Shown here piece by piece: positions 36,911 through 44,864 of a DNA stretch of 64,000 nt. Made by a program: the position numbers and the translations under genes. The notes under the pieces are model-generated. The model did no database searches and had not been told where the DNA came from. It saw only the letters and a list, made by a program, of their open reading frames with translations. The stretch's first letter is position 1. Every line of letters starts with the position of its first letter. The stretch lies in assembly GCF_000621445.1 (NCBI RefSeq), contig NZ_JHYI01000026.1, positions 22,901-86,900 on the forward strand, read 5' to 3'. Source of the stretch: Alkalihalobacillus bogoriensis ATCC BAA-922. Its GTDB lineage: Bacteria > Bacillota > Bacilli > Bacillales > Bacillaceae_F.

Positions 36911-36942
36911 ACAAGGAGCCCCTTTTTAAAGCGGCTCCTTGT
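36911..36942 (-). terminator. Terminator between convergent genes
   Basis: ACAAGGAGCC and GGCTCCTTGT, 12-base loop; on the minus strand it is followed by T5, ending the MATE gene. Confidence 0.85.
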
Positions 36943-36962
36943 GACGGTTTAATTCACCGTAC

Positions 36963-38321
36963 TCAATTTTCGCCCAACTCAAATCGTCGTTGAACAATTT
37001 GAAGTCGGATATAAAATCCGATGGCTGCACATGTCAAACCGAGTGTTATGCCTATCCATAAGCCAAATGGTCCTAATGGTGTAAAGGCAGCTAATGAATA
37101 GCCGGCAGGAATACCGACACCCCAATAAGATGTAAGTGCAATTAAAAACGGTGCCTTTACATCTTTGTATCCCCTAAGCACTCCTTGCAAGCCTGATTGC
37201 GCCGCGTCTGAAAGCTGGTAGACGATGGCAATAATGAAAAATTGCCCAGCCATCATAATAACATCAATGTCTGTTGTATAAAGCCCAGCGATCGATTCGC
37301 GGAAAAAGAACAAAAAGACAGCTCCGCACGCAAGAAAGCCAATGCCGCCCCATACTCCTAAGCGTCCATATTGCTTTGCTGCTTTTAATTTTCCTCCACC
37401 AACAGAATAACCGACAACAATGGTGAGTGCCATTGAAATGCTTAACGGAATCATAAACATTAACGTTGTAAAGCTAAGTGCAACTTGGTTTGCGGCAATG
37501 GCTACAGTAGAAAACATAATTCCGACTAATAAGGTTACAACGGAAAAAATACTCGACTCAAAGAAAATGGATAAGCCAATAGGGATTCCAATCGACAGTT
37601 GTTCTTTCCACGCTTTCCATGAAGGCATAATCCATTTGACAAAAAGCCGGTAATGTTTAATGACAGTTAAACGGAAGGTCATCCAAATGCTAACAAGCAA
37701 AATAATCCAATATGTTATTGCAGTTGCATAACCTGCACCAATCCCACCTAAAGCTGGTAAACCGAAATTGCCAAAAATAAATCCATAGTTTAATAAGACA
37801 TTAAATGGAACAGCTAAAATCGTAATAAACATCGTAATTCTAGTAAAGCCTTGCCCATCAAAAAAGTTTCGTAAAACATTAGATAGAAATAATGGAATGA
37901 TCCCGATGGATAAACCAACTAAATAATGAAAAGCAATATGGTGAACACCAGTGTCAAGATTCATGATGTGTAACACTGGATCGAGGACAAAGCTTCCAAC
38001 AACAAATACGAGAATTCCAAGTGCAACAGATAGGTACATTGCTTGTGTAACAGCACCTGCTATTTTATCTTTTTGTCCGCTTCCAATAAAATGAGCGACA
38101 ATCGGTGTCACAGCGAGCAAAATGCCGTTTACCCCTGTAAAGATCGGTAGCCATAAACTTGACCCTATAGCAACACCTGCTAAATCATCTGTACCGACAC
38201 GGCCTGACATCATTGTATCGACTAAATTCATCGCAAATAAACTCAATTGTGTGACCATAATTGGCCATAAAATAGAGAGGAATAATCTTACTTTATTGTT
38301 CAAATTCTCTGCATGATACAT
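36963..38321 (-). CDS. MATE-family multidrug/Na+ antiporter
   Basis: 452 residues with twelve helices in two MatE repeats: ILWPIMVTQLSLFAMNLVDT with MMSGRVGTDDLAGVAIG in the first, and GIPIGLSIFFESSIFSVVTL in the second. NorM-like pumps export cationic drugs in exchange for Na+ or H+. It lies 28 nt behind a TetR gene on the same strand, so the two form an operon under the repressor's control. In minus-strand sense GGAGGAAT stands before the ATG. Confidence 0.92.
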   Translation of the reverse strand: MYHAENLNNKVRLFLSILWPIMVTQLSLFAMNLVDTMMSGRVGTDDLAGVAIGSSLWLPIFTGVNGILLAVTPIVAHFIGSGQKDKIAGAVTQAMYLSVALGILVFVVGSFVLDPVLHIMNLDTGVHHIAFHYLVGLSIGIIPLFLSNVLRNFFDGQGFTRITMFITILAVPFNVLLNYGFIFGNFGLPALGGIGAGYATAITYWIILLVSIWMTFRLTVIKHYRLFVKWIMPSWKAWKEQLSIGIPIGLSIFFESSIFSVVTLLVGIMFSTVAIAANQVALSFTTLMFMIPLSISMALTIVVGYSVGGGKLKAAKQYGRLGVWGGIGFLACGAVFLFFFRESIAGLYTTDIDVIMMAGQFFIIAIVYQLSDAAQSGLQGVLRGYKDVKAPFLIALTSYWGVGIPAGYSLAAFTPLGPFGLWIGITLGLTCAAIGFYIRLQIVQRRFELGEN

Positions 38322-38349
38322 CTAAATTCCTCCACAACTTTCTTTTCAG

Positions 38350-38925
38350 TTAAGTAATACCATTCCAATACACAGTCCAAACTGCTTGTAATTTTGTCTC
38401 TGCTTTTTCTTTCCCTCCGTATACGAGCTCGACACAAATGGAATCAATTAGCGCCGAAAAAGCAATTGTTGCTGTTTGTGCATTTTCCTCTTTCATCTCC
38501 TTATTAGCAACAGCCTGTTCAAATCGTTGTAAATAAAGAGCATCCACTTGCTGTATATGCGCATAGAGGGATTGCATCACCTGGTCATGTAAATGATAAG
38601 GTGGAAAAAAAGATAGGCGAAGCCAAAATTTAAGTCGACTATCTGTTTGATATCGCTCTGTATAGTTTCGTAGTGATTTCCATAAATAATCAAATAATGG
38701 GTCAGCAAAGTGAGTTTGCAAAAACTCCTTTTCTCGCTCGTATTCGATTACAAATGTTTCAGTTAATAATTGGATAAATATATCGTCTTTGCTTTTAAAG
38801 TGAGAATATAACGACTGTTTTTTTAATCCGACCTCATCAGCAATTTCTGCAAGTGAAGTTCCATCATACCCTTTCTCTGCAAATAAAACGAGAGCAGCTT
38901 CTTTTATCAATAGAGCACTCATCAT
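38350..38925 (-). CDS. TetR-family repressor of the MATE pump
   Basis: 191 residues. Helix-turn-helix at about 22-46: GYDGTSLAEIADEVGLKKQS followed by LYSHFKSKDDI. The C-terminal ligand domain is variable, as usual. Two adjacent ATG (38925, 38922) follow AAGGGGG. The palindrome ACGAACGTTCGT lies 18 bp upstream and is the likely operator, giving autoregulation and control of the pump. Inducer unknown. Confidence 0.9.
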   Translation of the reverse strand: MMSALLIKEAALVLFAEKGYDGTSLAEIADEVGLKKQSLYSHFKSKDDIFIQLLTETFVIEYEREKEFLQTHFADPLFDYLWKSLRNYTERYQTDSRLKFWLRLSFFPPYHLHDQVMQSLYAHIQQVDALYLQRFEQAVANKEMKEENAQTATIAFSALIDSICVELVYGGKEKAETKLQAVWTVYWNGIT

Positions 38926-38942
38926 ATCCCCCTTTTCAACTG

Positions 38943-38954
38943 ACGAACGTTCGT
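38943..38954. promoter_or_regulatory. Likely TetR operator
   Basis: Perfect 12-bp palindrome ACGAACGTTCGT, 18 bp before the repressor's start codon. Confidence 0.75.
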
Positions 38955-39142
38955 AAAATATTGTAACAAACGGTTCTTACTTTATCAATCAACCATTTCC
39001 TTATCTTCGTCAAAGAAGTTTTTACTGAATTTAAATAATTACTTCCTAAACCATACAATCTATTCACATGAGATTCATGCATAATTAACAATTCAGAATT
39101 AAAATTCACTTTGTAAGATTAATTAATAAAGAGAGGAAGAGG

Positions 39143-41335
39143 ATGGGCTTGGCTAAAATGAGGTATGAAGATAGGAAAGGAATGAAACAAAAGAAGTTAT
39201 TATCCATTTTTTTGTTAACGACCATTTTTTGTTTTCAAAGTACGGTTTCGACTTTAGCAGCAACCAACTTAGATGATTCAGCAATAGAACCAAAAAGAGC
39301 ATCTTATGGATACTACGTAGATACTTATCAAAATAATACAAACACAAACATGACACCCGAATCAAATCCTTCCATTGGTGTACTTTCGAAATTTCTTGAC
39401 ATTTGGACACCAGGGGATTCATGGGATAATGGAACAGTGGTAGATCAAAACGTTCATAAGCAAAATATTGATCTGTCAGTTTCCATTGCAAACAATCGTA
39501 CGGAAAAAGAAGCAAAATTGGCTTATTTAATTGACCGACGTGACGGAAACTATTCTTCCATTAGAGGGCTTGGGCCATATGCTGACCATTTTATTAAAGG
39601 TGCAAACGCAGGGACCACGATTCTTGATGAAATTCCAGAAGATGCTACATCTGTAGCGTATAGTGATGGAGGAAATAATAACGGTGTTTGGGCTGATGAG
39701 GATTCTAGTCTTGGTGACATGGTGAAATTAATTAGAACGTTACGCTGGTCTGCAGCGACAACGAATAATGCGAAAGCTTATTATAGCTACCAACGTCCAT
39801 TCCGATGGTATGATGAGTCAATTGTTGTCCCAACTTTAGTTCCAAGAATAAGTCAGAATCCGAGTACAGATGGTGGATTCCCTAGTGGGCATACGAATGC
39901 AAGTTATCTTGCTTCATATGGGTTTGCTTATGCGGTACCAGAACGTTATGAAGAAATTATGACAAGTGCTTCCGAGAGTGGTCATGCTCGAATCCTTGCA
40001 GGGATGCATTCACCACTAGATGTAATCGGTGGACGAGTGATGTCAACTGCAGTTGCAGCATCTGCTTTTAATGACCCAAATAACACTAGTATTAAAGAAG
40101 CGGCTTATAAACAAGCCCATGAAGTTTTGCTATCACAAGAAGGAACAGCGCATGATGAATTTAGTGATTATGCAACAAACAAAAAGAACTATACGGAACG
40201 TTTAACATATGGATTTGAACAAACTGGTGATACAACAAAACCAATGGTTGTACCTAAAGGAGCCGAGGCACTTATTGAAACTCGTTTCCCATATCTAGAT
40301 AAGGATCAACGTCGTTGGATTCTTTTTACGACAGGGTTACCATCTGGATATCCTGTTTTAGATGATACGGAAGGTTGGGGACGTTTAAATCTTTTTGCAG
40401 CTGCTGGTGGTTATGAAGCATTCGAAACAGATGTAGCTGTAACAATGGATGCATCGCTAGGTGGATTTCATGAGTTAGATACTTGGAAAAATGATATAGC
40501 TGGACCTGGAAAGCTTACTAAATCAGGTAGCGGTACTCTAGTACTTTCTGGAAACAATTCGTACACAGGTGGCACGGTTCTTGAGCAAGGTACACTAGAA
40601 GCAAAATCGAGCACAGCATTTGGACAAGGCTATGTTGTTAATCACGGTGGTACGTTGACAGAGAACATTTCGAGTAGCGTCGTGATTAGCGACGACTTTA
40701 CTCAAGGTGAAGAGGGTACGCTTGAATTGACAGTTGGAAGTAGTGAGGATGTTTTGGTCATTCATGGTGAAGCTCAATTTGGTGGAACATTAATAGTAAG
40801 CTTCAATAATGGCTATATTCCTAGTGAGGCAATGCCAATTATTGTTTATGACAAGCTGGTAACAAATCATGAATTTACATCTGTAGAATTATTAGGTCTT
40901 CCAGAATCTTATGATGTTGTTTATAGTGATGGCAGCCTACGAGTTGTGGATATGGATGCTGATATCGTTGAACCGACACCAGGAGACGATGGGAATGACG
41001 ATGGGAACGAAGAGAATCCAACACCAGGAGACGGTGGAAACGAAGACGAAAATCCAAACATTCCGATTCCAGGAGAAGATGGAAACGATGAGGAGGATTC
41101 AGGTAACCCAACACCAGATGGTGTAGAAGAAGACGAGGAAACAAAGAAGCCTTCCCTTGGAAAAGGAGAAGATAATAAGAAAAAGCAAGAAGGTAAAAGC
41201 AAAGGAAATGATACAGTTAAAAATCCGCAAACCGGAGACGACACGAACATATTCCTTTATATAGTGTTGCTAGGAGCGTCATTGCTTACAGCCGGTATTG
41301 TTATCTATCAAAAGAAATTTAAAAGAATTGCATAA
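39143..41335 (+). CDS. Wall-anchored PAP2/class A-type acid phosphatase with PATR repeat
   Basis: 730 residues. Signal peptide to about 40 (TLAA). The phosphatase domain has all three PAP2 motifs: KAYYSYQRP (K211, R218), PSGH (247-250) and ARILAGMHSPLD (R283, H289, D293). At about 454-487 comes one autotransporter-associated beta-strand repeat (GKLTKSGSGTLVLSGNNSYT...), usual in Gram-negative surface proteins. An acidic Pro/Gly/Asp-rich spacer (608-690) precedes the sorting signal NPQTG (694-698), a helix (702-722) and a KKFKR tail. NPQTG is a class B type sortase signal, and the sortase gene follows at once. It likely removes phosphate from substrates at the cell surface. The start behind GAGAGGA at 39143 is preferred; an ATG at 39182 is possible. 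Confidence 0.88.
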   Translation: MGLAKMRYEDRKGMKQKKLLSIFLLTTIFCFQSTVSTLAATNLDDSAIEPKRASYGYYVDTYQNNTNTNMTPESNPSIGVLSKFLDIWTPGDSWDNGTVVDQNVHKQNIDLSVSIANNRTEKEAKLAYLIDRRDGNYSSIRGLGPYADHFIKGANAGTTILDEIPEDATSVAYSDGGNNNGVWADEDSSLGDMVKLIRTLRWSAATTNNAKAYYSYQRPFRWYDESIVVPTLVPRISQNPSTDGGFPSGHTNASYLASYGFAYAVPERYEEIMTSASESGHARILAGMHSPLDVIGGRVMSTAVAASAFNDPNNTSIKEAAYKQAHEVLLSQEGTAHDEFSDYATNKKNYTERLTYGFEQTGDTTKPMVVPKGAEALIETRFPYLDKDQRRWILFTTGLPSGYPVLDDTEGWGRLNLFAAAGGYEAFETDVAVTMDASLGGFHELDTWKNDIAGPGKLTKSGSGTLVLSGNNSYTGGTVLEQGTLEAKSSTAFGQGYVVNHGGTLTENISSSVVISDDFTQGEEGTLELTVGSSEDVLVIHGEAQFGGTLIVSFNNGYIPSEAMPIIVYDKLVTNHEFTSVELLGLPESYDVVYSDGSLRVVDMDADIVEPTPGDDGNDDGNEENPTPGDGGNEDENPNIPIPGEDGNDEEDSGNPTPDGVEEDEETKKPSLGKGEDNKKKQEGKSKGNDTVKNPQTGDDTNIFLYIVLLGASLLTAGIVIYQKKFKRIA

Positions 41336-41346
41336 TAAGCATGTAC

Positions 41347-41394
41347 TCCCCTTATAGGACAAGCTATCAATTAGACCTATAAGGGGGATTTTTT
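41347..41394 (+). terminator. Terminator between phosphatase and sortase
   Basis: TCCCCTTATAGG and CCTATAAGGGGG around a 17-base loop, followed by six T. Read-through or a further promoter must serve the sortase gene. Confidence 0.88.
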
Positions 41395-41440
41395 GGATGA
41401 CAAAAAAAGTAAGCATATATGAATAAAGGTGGATTCAAAA

Positions 41441-42193
41441 TTGAGTACGGTAGAGCGTAAAAGGGAAAATTGGTTTCAACGAATTATTCTTATTATTTGC
41501 TTAGCAGTGTTTTCATTCTCTTTGGTAAAAATTGGAACGATTTATTTAGAGTATGCAGACAATGAAAGTGTTTTAAGAGAGATTCAAGATACGTATTATG
41601 CAAATATCGAACAATCAGACTTTCAGCATAAGTTAAAATATGAAAGGTTATTTGCTATAAATCCAGATATCGTTGGTTGGATTTCAATGGACGGTACGAA
41701 AATTGATTACCCCGTTTTACAAAGTACAGATAATGAGTTTTATTTAAACCATAATTATAAAAAAGAACCTTCAAAAGCGGGTAGTATTTTTATGGACTAT
41801 CGAAATCAAACTGGATCTCTTGATAGACATACGATTATTTATGGGCATCAGATGAAAGACGATTCTATGTTTGGCCAATTAGAGTCTTTTTTAGAGAAAG
41901 ACTTTTTTATGAAAAACAAGCATTTCCAATTTGAAACGATTGAAGAAGGCTTAGGTGTAGAAATATTCTCTGTATATGTAACGACAACAGATTTTAATTA
42001 TATTGAAACAGAATTTTTAAGTGATGAAGACTACATATCATTTGTAAACACGGTTCAAGGAAAATCAGAAATTAAAACAAATGTGACTGTTGAGAATGAG
42101 GATAAAATTCTCACTTTATCAACATGTAATAAACTGATTGATGAGAAAGATGGAAGATTAGTTTTGCATGGCAAATTCACAAGAAATGATTAG
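41441..42193 (+). CDS. srtB: Class B sortase
   Basis: 250 residues. N-terminal membrane anchor at about 14-36, then the sortase barrel. Catalytic residues: H136 in IIYGHQM, C229 in LTLSTCN and R239 in GRLVLHGK. Features IDYPVLQSTDNEFYLNHNY and the extra helix near 145-165 mark class B. It cleaves a sorting signal and links the protein to peptidoglycan; NPQTG of the phosphatase just upstream is the obvious substrate. A TTG at 41441 lies 7 nt behind AAAGGTGG; the GTG at 41429 overlaps that site. Class B sortases usually serve haem or iron proteins, so a phosphatase partner is unusual. Confidence 0.9.
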   Translation: MSTVERKRENWFQRIILIICLAVFSFSLVKIGTIYLEYADNESVLREIQDTYYANIEQSDFQHKLKYERLFAINPDIVGWISMDGTKIDYPVLQSTDNEFYLNHNYKKEPSKAGSIFMDYRNQTGSLDRHTIIYGHQMKDDSMFGQLESFLEKDFFMKNKHFQFETIEEGLGVEIFSVYVTTTDFNYIETEFLSDEDYISFVNTVQGKSEIKTNVTVENEDKILTLSTCNKLIDEKDGRLVLHGKFTRND

Positions 42194-42222
42194 TATTTTT
42201 TGAGGTAGGGTCTGTATTGTTG

Positions 42223-42251
42223 TTGTCAAAAATCTTCCATTCAATTATAGT
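42223..42251 (+). promoter_or_regulatory. Promoter of the cobalamin riboswitch transcript
   Basis: TTGTCA (42223-42228), 17-bp spacer, TATAGT (42246-42251). It gives the riboswitch its own transcript. Confidence 0.65.
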
Positions 42252-42269
42252 AAAGCTACAATACTAATA

Positions 42270-42455
42270 TTGGATAATAACCAATAATCATGGTGTCTAA
42301 TAGACATAATAGGGAATCTGGTGTGAATCCAGAACTGTCCCCGCAACTGTAAAGTGCAGACGAAATAATCAAGTCCACTGTCAAAAGACGGGAAGGGATT
42401 AAAGTAGGATGATGCATAAGTCAGGAGACCTGCCTTGATTATCCGTATTATCTTC
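42270..42455 (+). promoter_or_regulatory. Cobalamin (B12) riboswitch aptamer
   Basis: The conserved core is plain: AATAGGGAATCTGGTGTGAA, then the invariant CTGTCCCCGCAACTGTAA, then CCACTGTCAAAAGACGGGAA, and GATGATGCATAAGTCAGGAG followed by ACCTGCC (the B12 box region). TAATCA and TGATTA near the ends close the P1 stem. Such RNAs bind adenosyl- or related cobalamin and switch off uptake or synthesis genes. The next gene, 260 bases on, is an acyl-CoA thioesterase, so no cobalamin gene is controlled here in an obvious way. Confidence 0.93.
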
Positions 42456-42535
42456 TTCGGGAGTTGGGAAGATATAGCGAGGTATACCGCTACGGACAGT
42501 TTATAAAACTGTTTATTAGAGCTGCCACGTTATTT
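42456..42535 (+). ncRNA. Expression platform / possible small RNA behind the riboswitch
   Basis: No open frame with a ribosome site. Two stems, TAGCG/CGCTA (about 42475-42492) and ACAGTTT/AAACTGT (42496-42512), precede the terminator. The riboswitch transcript would be about 310 nt long. A small RNA is a possibility only. Confidence 0.4.
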
Positions 42536-42564
42536 AAAAGCCCATCCAAAGTGATGGGCTTTTT
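42536..42564 (+). terminator. Terminator of the riboswitch transcript
   Basis: AAAAGCCCATC and GATGGGCTTTT, six-base loop, T run. Confidence 0.9.
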
Positions 42565-42715
42565 ATTGGGTTGTTTTTGTAAAGGGTGTGGCTATAGTAT
42601 TGTTTCCCACTTGTAGTGACATAGAGTAACGACTACACAAGACGAAAACAGCTTTTTATTTTCCTATTTCTCTCGCTTGTACCATTACATCGAATCAAAG
42701 AAAAGAGGAATGAAT

Positions 42716-43231
42716 ATGGAAGAAAAATTATCTTCAAAGATTTCAAGGACGATTCAAACAAAGCTAGTACTCCCTCCAGACACGAATCATTTAGGAACAA
42801 TTTTCGGGGGTACAATATTATCGTACATTGATGAGATTGCTGCCATTACAGCGATGAAACATAGTAAGGAAGTAGTTGTTACAGCGTCAATTGATACGGT
42901 GAATTTCGTTTCTTCAGCAAAAGTCGGAGATATTTTACACTTAGAAGGGGTAGTTATATCAACAGGAAGAACTTCGATGGAAGTCTATGTAAAAGTTGAG
43001 ACTGAAAATTTGACATCCAGAACAAAAACGACGACTACAACAGCGATATTAACGATGGTTGCTGTTGACCTCCATGGAAAACCAACCCCAGTCAAAGGTG
43101 TTATACCCGAGTCGGAAGAAGAAAAGAAATTATCCTTCCATGCGCAAGCTCGAAAAGAAAGAAGGCTACGTATGAATGAGCTTTCTAGTGAGTATAAGGA
43201 GGATGATACATTAGAGACAGAAGAAATTTGA
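42716..43231 (+). CDS. Acyl-CoA thioesterase (hot-dog fold, YkhA-like)
   Basis: 171 residues, a single hot-dog domain. NHLGTIFGGTILSYIDEIAA is the active-site helix of the YciA/YkhA group (Asn and Asp residues), and ASIDTVNFVSSAKVGD is the second signature. It splits long-chain acyl-CoA into fatty acid and CoA. The ATG at 42716 follows AAGAGGAA; the ATG six bases earlier sits on the ribosome site. A weak promoter TTGTTT-16-TATAGT (42571-42598) may serve it independently of the riboswitch in front. Confidence 0.88.
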   Translation: MEEKLSSKISRTIQTKLVLPPDTNHLGTIFGGTILSYIDEIAAITAMKHSKEVVVTASIDTVNFVSSAKVGDILHLEGVVISTGRTSMEVYVKVETENLTSRTKTTTTTAILTMVAVDLHGKPTPVKGVIPESEEEKKLSFHAQARKERRLRMNELSSEYKEDDTLETEEI

Positions 43232-43266
43232 GAGAGAATAGTATGCAAGAGGAAAGGAGGGTTAAA

Positions 43267-44148
43267 GTGAGAAAAGAACTGTTGATTACAGTAGTTGGAA
43301 GTATCAACATGGACATGGTCACTGTAACTGATAAAATCCCTGTTCAAGGAGAAACGCTGATCGGAGAACGATTTGAAACAAATCCAGGGGGAAAGGGATT
43401 AAATCAAGCTGTTGCTGCTGCAAGGTTAGGAGGCAATGTCCAGTTTATCGGCCGTGTCGGAGACGATGCTTTTGGCCAGGAACTTTTAAAGTTTTTAAAA
43501 CAGGAAGGGGTTTCTGTAACCGGTGTGGAACCGGTTACAGATTCAAGTTCTGGTGTTGCTACGATTATTTTATCGGAAAGAGACAACCGAATCATTGTTA
43601 TTCCTGGAGCTAATAATGAGGTAACACCTCACTATGTTGAACTTCATAAAGAGAAAATTTTAAAAAGTGACCTCGTCTTGTTGCAGTTTGAAATACCAAT
43701 GGAGACGATTCGCTATTGCTTACATCTTTGTGAAGCGGATGGAATTCCGGTTATTTTAAATCCGGCTCCAGCAAGGGTGCTTGACAATGAGTATTGGAAT
43801 AAAGCTCTTTATATTACTCCGAATGAGAGAGAAGAAAAAGAGCTAAGTTTAGATACAAATCAAGAAATTGCAGATAAGTTAATTGTCACGTTAGGGGAAA
43901 GGGGAGCAAAATTTACCGATGGTGCAAATGTGAAAATTAGTCCCACTATAAAAGTAGAAACGATAGATACGACAGGAGCAGGTGATACATTTAATGGTGC
44001 ATTAGCAGTCGCTATTAGTGAAAAAATGTCATTGGCAAAGGCAATTGAGTTTGCGAATGGTGCAGCCGCGCTTTCCGTTCAGCGGTTTGGAGCAACAGGT
44101 GGAATGCCCACAAGAGATGAACTGGAGGAGTTTATAGCAAAGGGCTAG
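43267..44148 (+). CDS. rbsK: Ribokinase (PfkB family)
   Basis: 293 residues, the normal length. Signatures: VGSINMDMV at the start, NPGGKGLNQAVAAARLGG (PfkB signature 1, sugar binding), and DTTGAGDTFNGALAVA near 233-248 with the catalytic Asp (signature 2, anion hole). It phosphorylates ribose or a similar sugar with ATP. The GTG at 43267 follows AAAGGAGG at 6 nt; earlier in-frame starts lack a site. It lies 35 nt behind the thioesterase gene. No ribose importer is nearby, so the substrate could be another pentose or nucleoside-derived sugar. Confidence 0.88.
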   Translation: MRKELLITVVGSINMDMVTVTDKIPVQGETLIGERFETNPGGKGLNQAVAAARLGGNVQFIGRVGDDAFGQELLKFLKQEGVSVTGVEPVTDSSSGVATIILSERDNRIIVIPGANNEVTPHYVELHKEKILKSDLVLLQFEIPMETIRYCLHLCEADGIPVILNPAPARVLDNEYWNKALYITPNEREEKELSLDTNQEIADKLIVTLGERGAKFTDGANVKISPTIKVETIDTTGAGDTFNGALAVAISEKMSLAKAIEFANGAAALSVQRFGATGGMPTRDELEEFIAKG

Positions 44149-44179
44149 TCGCATTTAGAGGGAAAACTAGTTTGTTTTT

Positions 44180-44208
44180 AAAAGGCTACCATTCGGGTAG
44201 TCTTTTTT
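44180..44208 (+). terminator. Terminator behind the ribokinase gene
   Basis: AAAGGCTACC and GGGTAGTCTTT, four-base loop, then T run. Confidence 0.88.
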
Positions 44209-44268
44209 GTAATGCAAGTAGAATGATAATGAAATTTAATATCTTTTAATAATTATTATTATTTAATA

Positions 44269-44332
44269 TTGACTTTTGTTTTATAAGTGGTATTATATTG
44301 TTATAAGAATTAGTTTCAAATTAATTCTCATT
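44269..44332 (+). promoter_or_regulatory. Promoter with a weak Fur-like site
   Basis: TTGACT (44269-44274), 16-bp spacer, TATTAT (44291-44296). Downstream, TCAAATTAATTCTCA (near 44315-44330) agrees with the 7-1-7 Fur motif at 10 of 14 positions; an inverted GAATTA/TAATTC pair is also there. The regulator is uncertain. Confidence 0.5.
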
Positions 44333-44424
44333 CTACTCTCATGTAAGTAGGTATTCATTAATTGAATACCTACGATATATCAATCAACTAAAGAATAATA
44401 AACTTATCATAGGAGAACGAGTGT

Positions 44425-44529
44425 ATGAAAAACAAAAATCAACAGTGCCCAATTTGTCAGTCACAAATTAAAACGTTAAAGCATAGTCGTATATGCGGTT
44501 GTGGGACAAAGATAAATCATAAAAATTAG
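44425..44529 (+). CDS. 34-residue cysteine peptide
   Basis: MKNKNQQCPICQSQIKTLKH at the start, then SRICGCGTKINHKN. The pattern CPIC...CGCG looks like a miniature zinc ribbon with four cysteines (C8, C11, C24, C26). AGGAG precedes the ATG at 9 nt and a promoter and a terminator frame it, so it is an independent small gene. No family recognised. Confidence 0.6.
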   Translation: MKNKNQQCPICQSQIKTLKHSRICGCGTKINHKN

Positions 44530-44544
44530 TTATAGATGAATGAT

Positions 44545-44580
44545 AGCTTCCTCATTACAGAGGAGGTTTTTTTCTTTTTT
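44545..44580 (+). terminator. Terminator of the cysteine peptide gene
   Basis: CTTCCTC and GAGGAGG, six-base loop, followed by a long T-rich run. Confidence 0.85.
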
Positions 44581-44615
44581 TGTAGAATGTCTCTAAATAA
44601 AAAGGGAGAATGTAG

Positions 44616-44786
44616 ATGATGAAAAAAATTTGTAAATATGGTCTCCTGTTTGTTTTAGTTGTAGTATTTTTACATTATTATGGTCAGTTTATGCCAAAAA
44701 ATATATTATTTCCTATCGTAGGAATTCCAGTATTACTCATTAGTTGGAATGCTATCTCCCGACTTTTAGATAAAGTACTAGAATAA
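44616..44786 (+). CDS. 56-residue membrane peptide
   Basis: MMKKICKYGLLFVLVVVFLH, then a second hydrophobic segment FPIVGIPVLLISWNAI and an acidic end LDKVLE. AAGGGAG lies 7 nt before the first ATG. A terminator follows. No family recognised. Confidence 0.6.
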   Translation: MMKKICKYGLLFVLVVVFLHYYGQFMPKNILFPIVGIPVLLISWNAISRLLDKVLE

Positions 44787-44796
44787 AGAGTAAAAA

Positions 44797-44825
44797 ACAA
44801 AGCACTCAATTAGAGTGTTTTTTTG
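44797..44825 (+). terminator. Terminator
   Basis: AAGCACTC and GAGTGTTT around AATTA, then T run. Confidence 0.82.
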
Positions 44826-44864
44826 ATTTTAGGGGTGGTATAATTTGTAAAAAGAGGTGAGGCG

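Noticed and set aside
40875..41250. Several open frames in both strands over the acidic spacer of the phosphatase
   Set aside because: Products of the low-complexity Pro/Gly/Asp coding sequence; the wall-protein frame explains the region.
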